Part shown: positions 1 to 9,712 of the stretch, in pieces | Layout of the letters: each line of letters starts with the position of its first letter | How positions within the stretch are numbered: position 1 is the stretch's first letter | Assembly (NCBI RefSeq): GCF_014196845.1 | Contig: NZ_JACIEM010000001.1 | Coordinates: 1,426,001 to 1,490,000, forward strand | Reading direction: 5' to 3' | Origin: Aurantimonas endophytica | GTDB taxonomy: Bacteria; Pseudomonadota; Alphaproteobacteria; Rhizobiales; Rhizobiaceae | Length of the DNA stretch: 64,000 bases | The notes under the pieces: generated by a model | What the model saw: the letters and a program-made list of their open reading frames with translations, nothing else | What the model was told of the DNA's origin: nothing | Databases searched by the model: none | Translations under genes and position numbers: made by a program

Positions 1-663
1 TGCCGGGCGGTGCATGCCGAAGCCATCGCCCGTTGTCCCGGCCTGCCGGTCGCGGTCTTCGGCCATTCGATGGGCGGCATCATCGCCATGAACTATGCCC
101 AGCGCCATGGCGGCGATCTCGCCGCCCTCGCCGTCTGGAATGCCGACCTCTCGACCGGCCTGGAGGAGCGCGTTGGCCGCGCCGCGCTGAAGGTCGAGAA
201 GGCGCTGAAGGGCTCCGACGTGCCGAGCCGGCTCATCCAGCGTGCGACCTTCGAGGCCTGGGGCAAGGCGATTGAGCCGCGGCGCACGATGTTCGACTGG
301 CTGTCCCACGATCCGCTGGCGGTGGACGCCTATATCGCCGACCCGCTCTGCGGCTTCTCGCCCAGCATCTCGATGATGGAGGACGTCCTGTCACTGATGT
401 TCCAGGGCGGCTCGGAAGCCGGCCTGTCGATGCTGCCGGGCGGCCTGCCCGTCCACCTCCTCGCCGGAACCGGCGATCCGGCGACCGGCTACGGCGAGGC
501 GGCACGCCAGCTGGCCGGCCGGCTACGGCTTGCCGGCAGCCACGACGTCACGGTCGACATCGCAGACGGTGCCCGCCACGAGACGCTGCACGAGATCGAG
601 CCATGGCGAGGCGCGGCGGTCACGAGCCTCCTCGCCTGGCTGCACGCGAAGCTGCCCGGTTGA
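1..663 (+). CDS. alpha/beta hydrolase (lysophospholipase/monoacylglycerol lipase-like), 5'-truncated by window edge
   Basis: The reading frame is open from base 1, so the true start lies upstream and only the C-terminal ~220 residues are present. The nucleophile elbow GHSMGG (about residues 22-27 of the visible part) gives the catalytic serine, and the C-terminal GDGARHETLHE-like stretch (ADGARHETLHE) supplies the catalytic histidine. The region LLAGTGDPAT probably carries the acid residue. This arrangement is typical of serine aminopeptidase S33/monoglyceride lipase-like enzymes that cleave small ester lipids in the cytoplasm. The substrate cannot be told from sequence. It is followed 62 bp later by mgtC on the same strand. 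Confidence 0.8.
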   Translation, partial: CRAVHAEAIARCPGLPVAVFGHSMGGIIAMNYAQRHGGDLAALAVWNADLSTGLEERVGRAALKVEKALKGSDVPSRLIQRATFEAWGKAIEPRRTMFDWLSHDPLAVDAYIADPLCGFSPSISMMEDVLSLMFQGGSEAGLSMLPGGLPVHLLAGTGDPATGYGEAARQLAGRLRLAGSHDVTVDIADGARHETLHEIEPWRGAAVTSLLAWLHAKLPG

Positions 664-725
664 ATCGGCGACGTTGAAACCGGCAATGCGCCGCTGCAGA
701 TTATCGGTAGTCTCGGGAGGGGACG

Positions 726-1169
726 ATGAACGAGCTGATCGAGCCGGACCTTTTGTCGGCCGCCTTTACCCAGGCGTCGCGGCTGTTGGTGGCGGCAATC
801 CTGACCGGCGCCATCGGATTCGAGCGCGAGCGCAACGAGCATGATGCCGGGCTGCGCACGCACATGCTGGTCGGCATCGGCGCCTGCGTCTTCACGCTGC
901 TGATGGTGCAGCTGATCCACCGCTTCGAGGGTGACGACATCCGTTCCGACCCGATCCGGATCGTCGAGGCGATCACCGCCGGCGTCGCCTTCCTTGCCGC
1001 CGGCGCGATCATCCAGGCGCGCGGTCAGGTCAGGGGGCTGACCACCGGCGCGTCGCTCTGGCTGGCCGGCGCGGTCGGGCTTGCCTGCGGCCTCGGCGAG
1101 TACGTCCTGGCGATCATCGCCGTTGTGATGACCCTGATCATCCTGCGTCTGGTGAAGTTGCTGGAGTGA
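726..1169 (+). CDS. MgtC/SapB family membrane protein
   Basis: A 147-residue protein with four hydrophobic segments and the MgtC signatures: an N-terminal GAIGFERER motif, RTHMLVGIGACVFTL, and GAIIQARGQVRGLTTGASLW. The start ATG is preceded by a strong GGGAGGGG ribosome binding site. MgtC proteins sit in the inner membrane and modulate F-type ATP synthase and adaptation to low magnesium or intracellular life. This one lacks the C-terminal ACT-like domain of Salmonella MgtC, so it is the short MgtC/SapB/YhiD form. Its last 32 bases overlap the 3' end of the convergent gene. Confidence 0.88.
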   Translation: MNELIEPDLLSAAFTQASRLLVAAILTGAIGFERERNEHDAGLRTHMLVGIGACVFTLLMVQLIHRFEGDDIRSDPIRIVEAITAGVAFLAAGAIIQARGQVRGLTTGASLWLAGAVGLACGLGEYVLAIIAVVMTLIILRLVKLLE

Positions 1170-2070
1170 CGGCCACGTTACCCTCGTCGAGCAGCGCCTC
1201 CGGAGCCGGCGGGCCGATGAACAGCGACGCGTCCGGCTCCGCCTGCACCATCCGGTAGGTCGAAAGGTCGTCCTCGGTCAGCACGTAGAGCTCTTCCGGC
1301 GGCGTCTGCATCGCCTTGATCCATACCGCCGGATCGACGCCCATCTCGACCAGCAATTCCTGGCAGCGCGCGATCGTCGCCTGGATCTCCGAGATCGAGG
1401 CGCCCACGTCCCGCAGTTCCGGCATGCCGGGAATGTCGACGGCATAGACCTGGTGCACGCCGACCCAGGCGTCCGTCCCGGCTGCCCGCGTCACCCCGCC
1501 GGCCAGAACCAGCGGGCATGCCGAGGCGCAATAGCCGTCGTCGGGCACCGAGGTGGAAAGCCGCAGCCGCCTGATCTCGCGCGCCATCTCGATCGCGTCG
1601 TCGACAGAGCCGCCCGGCGAATGCAGATGCACGGTCGACCCGGCTCTGATGCCCTGCTCGGCAAGAAATTCCGTCAGCTGCGCGCCGGTGCCGATCTCGA
1701 TCCGTCCGATCGCCGTTACCGCGCCGCCCGGCGCCGCGACGAAACGCATCGGCTCGGCCATCGCCTCGCCGCCCACCGGCCCGTCATAGCCCGGCAGCGT
1801 CGGCTCGCCGCGATCCGGCCCGACCGGGATCGTGCGCGGCAGATAGGGCCGGACCTGGTCGCCCGGCTCCGGCCGCTGCAACGGCAGCGGCTCGGTCCGC
1901 ATCGTCCGTTCGACATCTGCTGTCGCTGCCGCCAGGTCGCGATAGTCGAGATAGACGATCGCCGCCGAGACGGCGAGCAACGACACGAATACGCCGCGCA
2001 GCACCGCCCCCTCGGGCAGCCGGTTCACAAGGCGCTCGAAGCGCCCGGGCGGGGTCTCCGAACCGATCAT
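1138..2070 (-). CDS. ClpP/crotonase-like periplasmic protein (COG3904-type)
   Basis: 310 residues. An N-terminal transmembrane anchor (about residues 24-42) is followed by a proline-rich linker and a ClpP-like core. Visible active-site-like motifs are HLHSPGGSVDDA (oxyanion region), GYCASACPLVLAGG (candidate nucleophile serine, as in ClpP/SppA-like folds) and WVGVHQVY (candidate histidine). These match the COG3904 group of predicted periplasmic ClpP-like proteins, whose substrates are unknown. It lies 9 bp downstream of a membrane/coiled-coil gene on the same strand, so the two are probably co-transcribed and may work together in the envelope. Confidence 0.72.
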   Translation of the reverse strand: MIGSETPPGRFERLVNRLPEGAVLRGVFVSLLAVSAAIVYLDYRDLAAATADVERTMRTEPLPLQRPEPGDQVRPYLPRTIPVGPDRGEPTLPGYDGPVGGEAMAEPMRFVAAPGGAVTAIGRIEIGTGAQLTEFLAEQGIRAGSTVHLHSPGGSVDDAIEMAREIRRLRLSTSVPDDGYCASACPLVLAGGVTRAAGTDAWVGVHQVYAVDIPGMPELRDVGASISEIQATIARCQELLVEMGVDPAVWIKAMQTPPEELYVLTEDDLSTYRMVQAEPDASLFIGPPAPEALLDEGNVAVTPATSPDAG

Positions 2071-2079
2071 CGCGCGATG

Positions 2080-3384
2080 CTACCGGACCACCGTCTTCGG
2101 AAACGGCGTCGGCCCGGCCGGGTCGTTGCGCTGGACGATGCCGTCGCCGTCGGCCACCGCCGCGACGAGGTCCCGCTCGTCCTCGACGTCCATCGCGCGC
2201 AGGCGCTTCTGGATGCGCAGCGCCCGCAGCAATTCCGCAGCGCTCATGTCCTGCGTCTCGAACTCGCCAGTATCCTCGCCGTCCTCGCGCCTGATCGCGT
2301 CCTGGACGATGCAGAGGATGAAGATCAGCACCGCCGGCAACAGGTCGATCGAGATCGCCCCGGCCCAGGACGGCAGGAAGTCGCGGGCATAGCGGATGAC
2401 CGCTTCCGGTGCCGACAGCGGCGTGAAGCGCAATGCCTCGACCACCGGCCGCGCCAGGATCTCGTCCGCGGCGCCGGCGAGCGCCGCGCTCTGCGCCTGC
2501 ACCGCCGCCTCGACGCGCCCGACGACTTCGCTCTGCCGCGTCCTGAGATCGGCGTCGGCGCCGTCGGCGATCGGCGCGATGAAGGTCCGGCCGAGATCTT
2601 CCGCGGCGCGGCGCACGGCGGGTGCCACCGACGTCTGCTGCAGCGCCGTGATCAGCCCGGACAGCGCCACCGCCTGCTCAGAGTAGCTGTTGGAGCGCTC
2701 GGCGATGGGCCCCTGCGAGGAGACCAGCTGGCGCATCGCGCCGAGCCGCACGCCGCCTTCGTCGAACAGCGCCGACACTTCCGTGCGCGAGGCTTCGATC
2801 TCGCCCTGCAGGCCGGTGAGCTGGTTCGACATCTGCCGCAGATACTGCACCACCGTGCCGGAGCCCGACGTACCGGTCAGCGCGCCGGACTGCGCCTCCT
2901 GGTCGGAGAGCCGCGCGAAGCGCTGCGAAGCCAGCTGGATGTCCGGCAAAAGGCTCTGCGCCGCCAGCGCGTTCTCGTGCGCCTCGTTGAGCTTCTGCTG
3001 GTACTCCTCGGTGGTCACCGCCAGATGCTGCTCGATCGCTGCCGAGCCGGCCAGCGCCGCGGCATTCAGCCAGGACGACATGGCGATGATCATCGCCGAG
3101 CCGATGGCCATGGCGAGATAGAGCATCGCCCGGCTGCGCGGCTGGCGGACATGCGGCATGAACCGCATCAGAAACGACCAGAAGGCGTAGATCGCGACCG
3201 AGACGGCAGAGGAATAGATCACCGCGCCGAGAAACACCGTCGTGGCGGTGCCGTTCAGCAGCTCGCGAACCCCAAGATAGGTGTAGACGCCGCTCGCCAG
3301 CGCCAGCACGGCCAGCGTGACCTTGGTGGTCAGGTCAAGCCGGGTCTGCTGCCCGCGCAACGTGTAGGAATGCGATGCGCCCAT
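2080..3384 (-). CDS. four-helix membrane protein with large coiled-coil domain, unknown function
   Basis: 434 residues. Three hydrophobic segments lie near the N-terminus (about 15-40, 48-72 and 85-115). A long alanine/glutamine/glutamate-rich region of about 200 residues looks coiled-coil and probably periplasmic, and a final transmembrane segment (WAGAISIDLLPAVLIFILCIV) precedes a charged cytoplasmic tail. The layout recalls sensor or chemoreceptor-like scaffolds, but no signalling domain was recognised. The start is supported by GGAGGACC upstream. It is the first gene of an apparent operon with the ClpP-like protein, and a CtrA-type sequence lies about 60 bp upstream. Confidence 0.7.
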   Translation of the reverse strand: MGASHSYTLRGQQTRLDLTTKVTLAVLALASGVYTYLGVRELLNGTATTVFLGAVIYSSAVSVAIYAFWSFLMRFMPHVRQPRSRAMLYLAMAIGSAMIIAMSSWLNAAALAGSAAIEQHLAVTTEEYQQKLNEAHENALAAQSLLPDIQLASQRFARLSDQEAQSGALTGTSGSGTVVQYLRQMSNQLTGLQGEIEASRTEVSALFDEGGVRLGAMRQLVSSQGPIAERSNSYSEQAVALSGLITALQQTSVAPAVRRAAEDLGRTFIAPIADGADADLRTRQSEVVGRVEAAVQAQSAALAGAADEILARPVVEALRFTPLSAPEAVIRYARDFLPSWAGAISIDLLPAVLIFILCIVQDAIRREDGEDTGEFETQDMSAAELLRALRIQKRLRAMDVEDERDLVAAVADGDGIVQRNDPAGPTPFPKTVVR

Positions 3385-3442
3385 CGTGCCTGGTCCTCCT
3401 GCCTTGCCAATTGCCGGGACCGGCTCCGATCCAACCTCATCG

Positions 3443-3457
3443 TTAATCAGAGATTAA
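3443..3457. promoter_or_regulatory. candidate CtrA-type binding site
   Basis: The sequence TTAA-N7-TTAA matches the full CtrA consensus core spacing. It lies 59 bp upstream of the start of the membrane/coiled-coil gene. In a GC-rich genome this spacing is unlikely but not impossible by chance. CtrA is the cell-cycle response regulator conserved in this order, so regulation here is inference only. Confidence 0.35.
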
Positions 3458-3639
3458 GGCGGCCGGGGGGCTCGGGTAAGACGGTAACCAGGCGAAACCG
3501 CCGGGGACCCCGACTTTGGTCTAAGAGGGTTAACGGTCAGCCTGGCGAACCCGCCAGATTGCTCCCTGAGCGACCAGAATGCCTGAAATCCAGGCAGAAA
3601 ATCGGACCTGCCGCCTAGCGATGCATTGAGCGCATGGCT

Positions 3640-3817
3640 GACATGTTGAAACGCGGCTGGCTTCGCAACTGCGAACGAATATGTTCATCAGCAGTCGAAC
3701 GCGAGCAGCACCTCCTCCCGCTGTTTCGCCCGACTGTTTCCTCCCAAGGGGTTTGTTTTCCTCCCGAAAACCCCCTTTCTAATTCAAGCCGGGTTCGCAA
3801 GAGCCCGGCTTTTTTTT
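3640..3817 (+). ncRNA. candidate trans-acting small RNA with three anti-Shine-Dalgarno CCTCCC motifs (AbcR/alpha-r15-like)
   Basis: There is no credible protein here, but an RNA-like layout on the plus strand. Three CCTCCC motifs lie at 3714-3719, 3740-3745 and 3760-3765. The third sits in the loop of a hairpin formed by GGGGTTT (3748-3754) and AAACCCC (3768-3774). The region ends in a textbook intrinsic terminator at 3786-3817. Repeated single-stranded CUCCC motifs that pair with mRNA ribosome binding sites are the hallmark of the AbcR (alpha-r15) sRNAs of Rhizobiales, Hfq-dependent regulators of ABC transporter mRNAs. Family assignment is inference. The 5' end is approximate because no clear promoter was found. 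Confidence 0.5.
3786..3817 (+). terminator. rho-independent terminator
   Basis: An 8-bp stem AAGCCGGG / CCCGGCTT with a 10-nt loop is followed directly by an eight-T run on the plus strand. No plus-strand protein gene precedes it, which is the main argument for a small RNA upstream. Read on the minus strand it has no T tract after the stem, so it does not belong to the aminotransferase gene. Confidence 0.85.
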
Positions 3818-3879
3818 GCCCGGATGCAGGCTCCGGCAGCAGAAATCGGCGGACGCCTGGCGCCCGCCGATTTGGTTGA

Positions 3880-5142
<1,263 letters not shown>

Positions 5143-5365
5143 CTAGGCGCAGACGGGTTCGGGTGCAAGGCGGGCGAGCGCCTGGTGTGGGCCGGGCCGC
5201 CGCGCTCCGCCTCGCCCGGATTTGGGCCGGAGGCCTACCGGATCGGGGCTGCGTTCGCGGCCCGTTCGCCTCGATCACCGTCGCCGATGGCAGGCGTCAG
5301 CAGAATGAATTGGTCGCAGCCTCGATCCTCGCCGAATCTGGCGCGCTGCAGCGCTCGGAGAGCTC

Positions 5366-5983
5366 ATGATCACCATCCACGGCATGGCCGATTCCGGCAA
5401 TTGCTACAAGCCGCGGCTCTTGATGGCGTTGCTCGGCCGCCCGTTCCGCCACCGGGAAGTCAGCTGGCTCGACGGCGGGACCGCGTCGGAGACGTTCCGG
5501 CGGAAAACCCCGATCGGCAAGGTGCCACTGCTCGAGACCGAAGACGGGCGCTTCCTGCCCGAGTCGAACGCCATCCTCTTTTATCTCGGCGAGGGCACGA
5601 AGTTCGTTCCCGCGGAGGCGTTCGAGCGGGCGCGGATGCTCGCCTGGATGTTCTTCGAGCAGTACAGCCACGAGCCCAGCGTCGCCGTGCGCCGCTCGCT
5701 GCTCATCTATCCGGAAATGGCCGATGTCGCGACGCCGGAGCGGCTGGCCGCGACGCTCGCCGGCGGCCACAAGGCGCTGGGGGTGATGGAGGAGCGGCTG
5801 GCGGATGACGACTGGCTGGTCGGCAACCACCCGAGCCTCGCCGACATCGCCCTCTATGCCTATACGCATGTCGCGGACCAAGGCGGCTTCGACCTCGCCG
5901 CCTATCCGGGCATACGCGCCTGGCTGCAAAGGGTCGCGGCGCTGGACAACTACCGGCCGCGGACCTGGCTTCCGGACGCCTGA
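5366..5983 (+). CDS. glutathione S-transferase family protein
   Basis: 205 residues. An N-terminal thioredoxin-like domain (SGNCYKPRLLMALLG, IGKVPLLETEDG, LPESNAILFYL with the glutathione-contacting ES pair) is joined to an all-helical C-terminal domain (WLVGNHPSLADIALYAYTHVADQGGFDL). This is the usual GST length. It probably conjugates glutathione to electrophiles, but the substrate is unknown. GGAGAG lies just before the start. Its stop codon falls in the loop of a hairpin. Confidence 0.88.
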   Translation: MITIHGMADSGNCYKPRLLMALLGRPFRHREVSWLDGGTASETFRRKTPIGKVPLLETEDGRFLPESNAILFYLGEGTKFVPAEAFERARMLAWMFFEQYSHEPSVAVRRSLLIYPEMADVATPERLAATLAGGHKALGVMEERLADDDWLVGNHPSLADIALYAYTHVADQGGFDLAAYPGIRAWLQRVAALDNYRPRTWLPDA

Positions 5984-5991
5984 GCGTCCGG
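5972..5991. terminator. hairpin at the GST stop codon, possible bidirectional terminator
   Basis: A perfect 8-bp stem CCGGACGC / GCGTCCGG closes a CTGA loop that contains the GST stop codon. It lies between convergent genes (GST and sodC). There is no T run on either side, so a terminator role is uncertain. Confidence 0.35.
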
Positions 5992-6046
5992 GGAAGCGGC
6001 GCCCCGGCCCGAAGGCCGCGCGCCGCCCCCTGGTTCGCTCGGCAGC

Positions 6047-6643
6047 TTACTCGGCCGCGAAAACCACGCCGCAGGCGATGCGGTCGCCGGCGTCGCCAGC
6101 CGGCTGCGACGTGTAGTCGTCCGCCCCGTCATGCACGACGATCGACGTCCCGTCGGCATCATTCAGCGGCGCCTCGCCGCCCGTCATCGTCACCATCGGA
6201 TTGAAGGTCTGGAACTGGGCCGTTCCGCCGGTCGCCGTGAAGTTCGGCATGTCGCCGGCATGCGGGCCGTTCTCGGCCATGTAGCCGTGCTCCTTGTCGG
6301 TCGGGTTGTAGTGCCCGCCCGCCGAGCTGAAGTCGCCTTCGCACAGGCCCGTCTCGTGCAGGTGGAAGCTGCGCTCGCCGTCGCCGAGGCCGGAAAGGTC
6401 GGCGGCCAGCAGCAGCCCATGCGGCGTCGGCGTCACGGTGACGGTACCGGCCGAGCCGCCGTCGACATTCTTCATCTCGACCGTCACCGGCTCCATCCCG
6501 TCCGCCGTCTGGGCAGCCGCGCCCTCGGTCGGGGCCGCCGTCGGGGTGGGCGCGTCCGCCGGAGCAGGCGTCGCGTCCTGCGCGAAGGCCGGGGCCGCGA
6601 ACAGGAGGGCGGTCGCAAGGCTTGTGGTGGCGAAGAGTTTCAT
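6047..6643 (-). CDS. sodC: Cu/Zn superoxide dismutase, periplasmic
   Basis: 198 residues. Converts superoxide to hydrogen peroxide and oxygen in the periplasm. A signal peptide (residues 1-21, cleaved after AFA) is followed by an Ala/Pro/Thr linker and the SodC domain. Metal and structural residues are visible: FHLHETGLC (two Cu-ligand His and a disulphide Cys), GGHYNP (Cu/Zn His), HAGDMPN (Zn His), IVVHDGADDY (Cu His) and GDRIACGV (second disulphide Cys). All key ligands are present, so it should be active. The start has GGGAGA upstream. Convergent with the GST gene. Confidence 0.95.
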   Translation of the reverse strand: MKLFATTSLATALLFAAPAFAQDATPAPADAPTPTAAPTEGAAAQTADGMEPVTVEMKNVDGGSAGTVTVTPTPHGLLLAADLSGLGDGERSFHLHETGLCEGDFSSAGGHYNPTDKEHGYMAENGPHAGDMPNFTATGGTAQFQTFNPMVTMTGGEAPLNDADGTSIVVHDGADDYTSQPAGDAGDRIACGVVFAAE

Positions 6644-6775
6644 GGTGGTCTCCCGGTTAAGTCAGCGGAGAAGCCTCGAGGCCGCACCGCGCAATTGCTG
6701 TATTCGCAACGGGAGGCGGACTCGATCGTTCCCCGTGGCAGGGCGTCGCAGCCCGTATAGCAGGAGAACATCACC

Positions 6776-7216
6776 ATGGCCTCGCCGCTCGAAACCCTTT
6801 GGACCCGCCTCGCCGGCCCGGCCGACCAGGGGCCCGTCGATTTCGCCCATCTGCAGCGCCGCAGCGTCCCCAACGATGCGCTGGCCGCCTCTCCCGGCGC
6901 GGCGAGCGGCAAGGTCGACCTCGCCCTGCCGGTCTATGCCGACGCGCCCGATGCCCTGCTTCGCCGCCTTGACGCCTATGTCGCGGGCGACGGGAACATC
7001 GAGCGCGTCGACGACCGGGCGAACCCGACCTATCGGCGCTACGTCGTCCGCACCAGGCTGCTGCGCTTTCCCGACACGGTGGATGCCGAGGCCCTCCCTG
7101 CCGAAGGCGGCGGGGCGCTGTTGCGGCTCTACGCCCGCTCGCAGCTCGGCAAGGGCGATTTCGGCGCCAACGCCAAGCGCCTCGCAAGATGGGCGGCGGG
7201 CCTCGCCGGGATCTGA
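6776..7216 (+). CDS. DUF1499-like protein
   Basis: 146 residues, no signal peptide. The C-terminal half has the DUF1499-like pattern: GGGALLRLYARSQLGKGDFG followed by NAKRLARWAAGL, resembling the RSxSRxGxxDxGxNxxR motif of that family. The N-terminal PVDFAHLQRRSVPNDALAASPG also fits the usual SxxPNxxLVCP-like opening. Function of the family is unknown. AGGAGAACATCACC precedes the ATG. Divergent from sodC. Confidence 0.6.
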   Translation: MASPLETLWTRLAGPADQGPVDFAHLQRRSVPNDALAASPGAASGKVDLALPVYADAPDALLRRLDAYVAGDGNIERVDDRANPTYRRYVVRTRLLRFPDTVDAEALPAEGGGALLRLYARSQLGKGDFGANAKRLARWAAGLAGI

Positions 7217-7325
7217 CCGGCGCCACCCCGCGAAGGATCGGTGACGGCACGCACGCGACAGGTCGCGGCCAGCTTGGCCCCCGGTGATCGCGGCTCCGCC
7301 TTGCCGCGGCTTTCGCCGGGAAGGC

Positions 7326-7709
7326 TCAGAACATGCCGTTCGGATTCGCTGAATCGGCGGGCATCACCTGCAGCACGTCCCAGTGCTCGACGATCTTGCC
7401 TTCCGCATCGAGCCGGAAAATGTCGATCGCGGCGTAGTCGTCGCTGCCGGGCCAGTGCTGGAGGCAATGCAGGACGACGAGATCGCCCTCGGCGATCACT
7501 CGCCTCACCTCGACGCGCTTGCCGGGATAGTCCCTCGCCATGCGCTCGAAATAGTCGATGAACCCCTGCCTGCCGGTCGCCACATGCGGGTTGTGCTGGA
7601 TGTAGTCGGCCCCGGCATAGCGCGCGATCGCCTCGCGCGGCCGGCATTCGTTGAACATCAACTCGTAGAAGGCGACCACGTTCGCCTTGTTGCGTTCCAG
7701 ATCGGACAT
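7326..7709 (-). CDS. SnoaL-like / NTF2-fold protein
   Basis: 127 residues, the typical size of a single NTF2-fold domain. Motifs [20 protein letters not shown] and WDVLQVMP with [16 protein letters not shown] are characteristic of SnoaL-like polyketide cyclase/ester cyclase relatives found widely as stand-alone proteins. The cone-shaped fold binds small hydrophobic ligands. No specific reaction can be assigned. It stands alone between DUF1499 and the DUF305 operon. Confidence 0.82.
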   Translation of the reverse strand: MSDLERNKANVVAFYELMFNECRPREAIARYAGADYIQHNPHVATGRQGFIDYFERMARDYPGKRVEVRRVIAEGDLVVLHCLQHWPGSDDYAAIDIFRLDAEGKIVEHWDVLQVMPADSANPNGMF

Positions 7710-7937
7710 CTCGTCTTCTACAATCGTCCATCGAGAGCTGCGCGATATTCCAAACGTACGTGCTGCGGCATGAAGGGCCGGTCAAGACCGGCGATCGGTT
7801 GCCGCCAGCGTCCCTCCCGGCAGCATCGAACCCGGTCGGGCCTTCGCGTCCCCGAAAATAAAACGCGCCGCCATGGGAATGAACGAGATCGGCCGGCGTC
7901 TTGTTTTCGAGACCGTGCTTCGAGGACCCCCGATCCC

Positions 7938-8333
7938 ATGTTGAAGATGCTCTTCCTGACCCTTGCCTGCGTATCGCTCTCCCGAGCCGAGGCGCAAGAG
8001 GCGCCTGCCCACCATCACTCGGCGATGGCGCCGGCCACGTCCGTCGGTTCGCATTATGCCGAAGCCGTCGCCGAGGCGATGGAGACGATGCATGCCGGCA
8101 TGATGTCCGCCCCGGTGACGGGCGCTCCCGAGCACGACTTCCTGTCGCAGATGATCCCGCATCATCAGGGCGCGATCGACATGGCGAAGGCCGTGCTCGG
8201 CTCGACCGAGGATCCCGCGATCCGCAACCTCGCCCAATCCATCATCACCGAGCAGACCTACGAGATCGACCTCATGCGCTCGATGCTCGCCGCATCCGCC
8301 GAAAAGGCCGCACCCGTCCAGGAGAAACCATGA
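7938..8333 (+). CDS. DUF305 secreted metal-binding-type protein
   Basis: 131 residues. A signal peptide (MLKMLFLTLACVSLSRAEA) is followed by a His/Met-rich start and the DUF305 core: FLSQMIPHHQGAIDMAKAVLG and a C-terminal QSIITEQTYEIDLMRSML. The paired HH and scattered Met residues suggest periplasmic metal (copper-like) handling, which is inference from composition. The ATG at 7938 is chosen because it gives a clean signal peptide. Its stop overlaps the start of the beta-propeller gene (ATGA), indicating translational coupling. Confidence 0.85.
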   Translation: MLKMLFLTLACVSLSRAEAQEAPAHHHSAMAPATSVGSHYAEAVAEAMETMHAGMMSAPVTGAPEHDFLSQMIPHHQGAIDMAKAVLGSTEDPAIRNLAQSIITEQTYEIDLMRSMLAASAEKAAPVQEKP

Positions 8334-9712
8334 CCCGCACCGCCATCCTCGCCGCCGCGCTTCTTGTCTCGACCTCGGCCTTCGCGCTGCCGGCCGCCTC
8401 CGACCGCGTCTACACCGCCGACCAGAATTCCAACACGGTCTCGGTCATCGACCCCGTCGCGAACAGGCTGCTCGGCCAGATCCGGCTCGGCAATCCGCGT
8501 CCGGACGTTCTGAGCCCCCTCTACAAGGGCGAGGTCAACGTGCACGGGCTCGGCTTCTCACCGGATCACACGACGCTGGTTGCCGTCTCCACGGTGACGA
8601 ACTCGGTGACCTTCATCGACACCGCGACCAACACCGTGAAGGGCACGACCTATGTCGGGCGCAATCCGCACGAAGCTTTCTTCACGCCCGATGGCAGGGA
8701 AGTCTGGGCGACGGTCCGCGGCGAGGACTACCTCTCGGTGATCGATGCCACGACCTTCAGGGAAACGGGCCGCATCCCCACGACGAGCGGCCCCGGCATG
8801 ACCAAGTTCTCCGGCGACGGCAAGCTGGCCTTCGTCGCCAACTCCTTCAATCCGGTGCTCGAGGTGTTCGACGTCGCGAGCCACGATCTCGTCAAACGGA
8901 TCCCTGTTGTCTCGCCCTTCGTGCCCTTCGTGCAGGTGAGCCCGGACGGGCGCGACGTCTGGCTGACGCACAAGGACGTCGGCAAGGTCACGCGAATCGA
9001 TGCCAAAACGCTCGAGGTGAAGGAAGTCTTCGACAGCGGGCCGATCTCCAACCACGTCGGCTTCGGCACGGTGAACGGCGAGACGTTGGTTTACGTCACG
9101 ATCGGCGGCGAAAACGTCGTGAAGGTCTACAAGACGGAACCGAAGGCCGAGCTTGTCGCAACCATCCCTGTCGGTGCCCTTCCACACGGCATCTGGGGAT
9201 CGCAAGACGGCAGCCGCATCTATGTTGGGCTCGAGAACGGCGACAAGGTCGTCGTGATCGATACGGCGGCGCAGGAGGTGATTGCCGAGATCCCGGTCGG
9301 ACAGGCGCCACAGGCTCTCGTCTACGTGCCCGGCGCGGTGCCGGAGGGCGAAGGCACGGGCAACCTCATGCCGTTGAAGACCGGACCGGAAAACCTGACC
9401 CTCACACTGCGTGCTCCCGACGGCGCGGCCGGCTCGGGCATGGTCGTGTCGCGCAATCTCGGTCTGGTCGACGCGGTCGACGTCAGCGTCGCCAGGCTGA
9501 AGCCGATGACCGAATACGGCCTGTTCTTCGACGGCCGGGACGAGCCTGTCGTGGTGCTGAAGACCAACGACAGGGGCGCCGGCATGGCATCGAGCATCGG
9601 CCCGGTCCGCAGCATCGCCGCGCCGACGGAGTCGGTTCCGGGGAAACCGCCGCGGCTCGTCCTGCTCGAGGGCTCGCAGATGAGCGCGTCCCCGGCTCTG
9701 ACCAGTCGCTGA
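8330..9712 (+). CDS. YVTN-family beta-propeller repeat protein, secreted
   Basis: 460 residues with an N-terminal signal peptide (cleavage near AFALPA). Repeats of the type VYTADQNSNTVSVIDPVANRLLG, VTFIDTATNTVKGTTYVG and DKVVVIDTAAQEVIAEIPVG are the YVTN beta-propeller units, making a probable seven-bladed extracytoplasmic propeller, with a C-terminal ~100-residue beta-rich domain. Such proteins are binding scaffolds or cytochrome-d1-like propellers without haem. Overlap with the DUF305 gene by ATGA means the two are made together, perhaps as a periplasmic metal-related pair. Confidence 0.85.
   Translation: MTRTAILAAALLVSTSAFALPAASDRVYTADQNSNTVSVIDPVANRLLGQIRLGNPRPDVLSPLYKGEVNVHGLGFSPDHTTLVAVSTVTNSVTFIDTATNTVKGTTYVGRNPHEAFFTPDGREVWATVRGEDYLSVIDATTFRETGRIPTTSGPGMTKFSGDGKLAFVANSFNPVLEVFDVASHDLVKRIPVVSPFVPFVQVSPDGRDVWLTHKDVGKVTRIDAKTLEVKEVFDSGPISNHVGFGTVNGETLVYVTIGGENVVKVYKTEPKAELVATIPVGALPHGIWGSQDGSRIYVGLENGDKVVVIDTAAQEVIAEIPVGQAPQALVYVPGAVPEGEGTGNLMPLKTGPENLTLTLRAPDGAAGSGMVVSRNLGLVDAVDVSVARLKPMTEYGLFFDGRDEPVVVLKTNDRGAGMASSIGPVRSIAAPTESVPGKPPRLVLLEGSQMSASPALTSR

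Noticed and set aside
1453-3618. A 721-residue open frame on the plus strand over the ClpP-like and membrane genes
   Set aside because: Arg/Gln/His-rich shadow of the opposite strand with no domain. The minus-strand genes have signal or membrane segments and ribosome binding sites.
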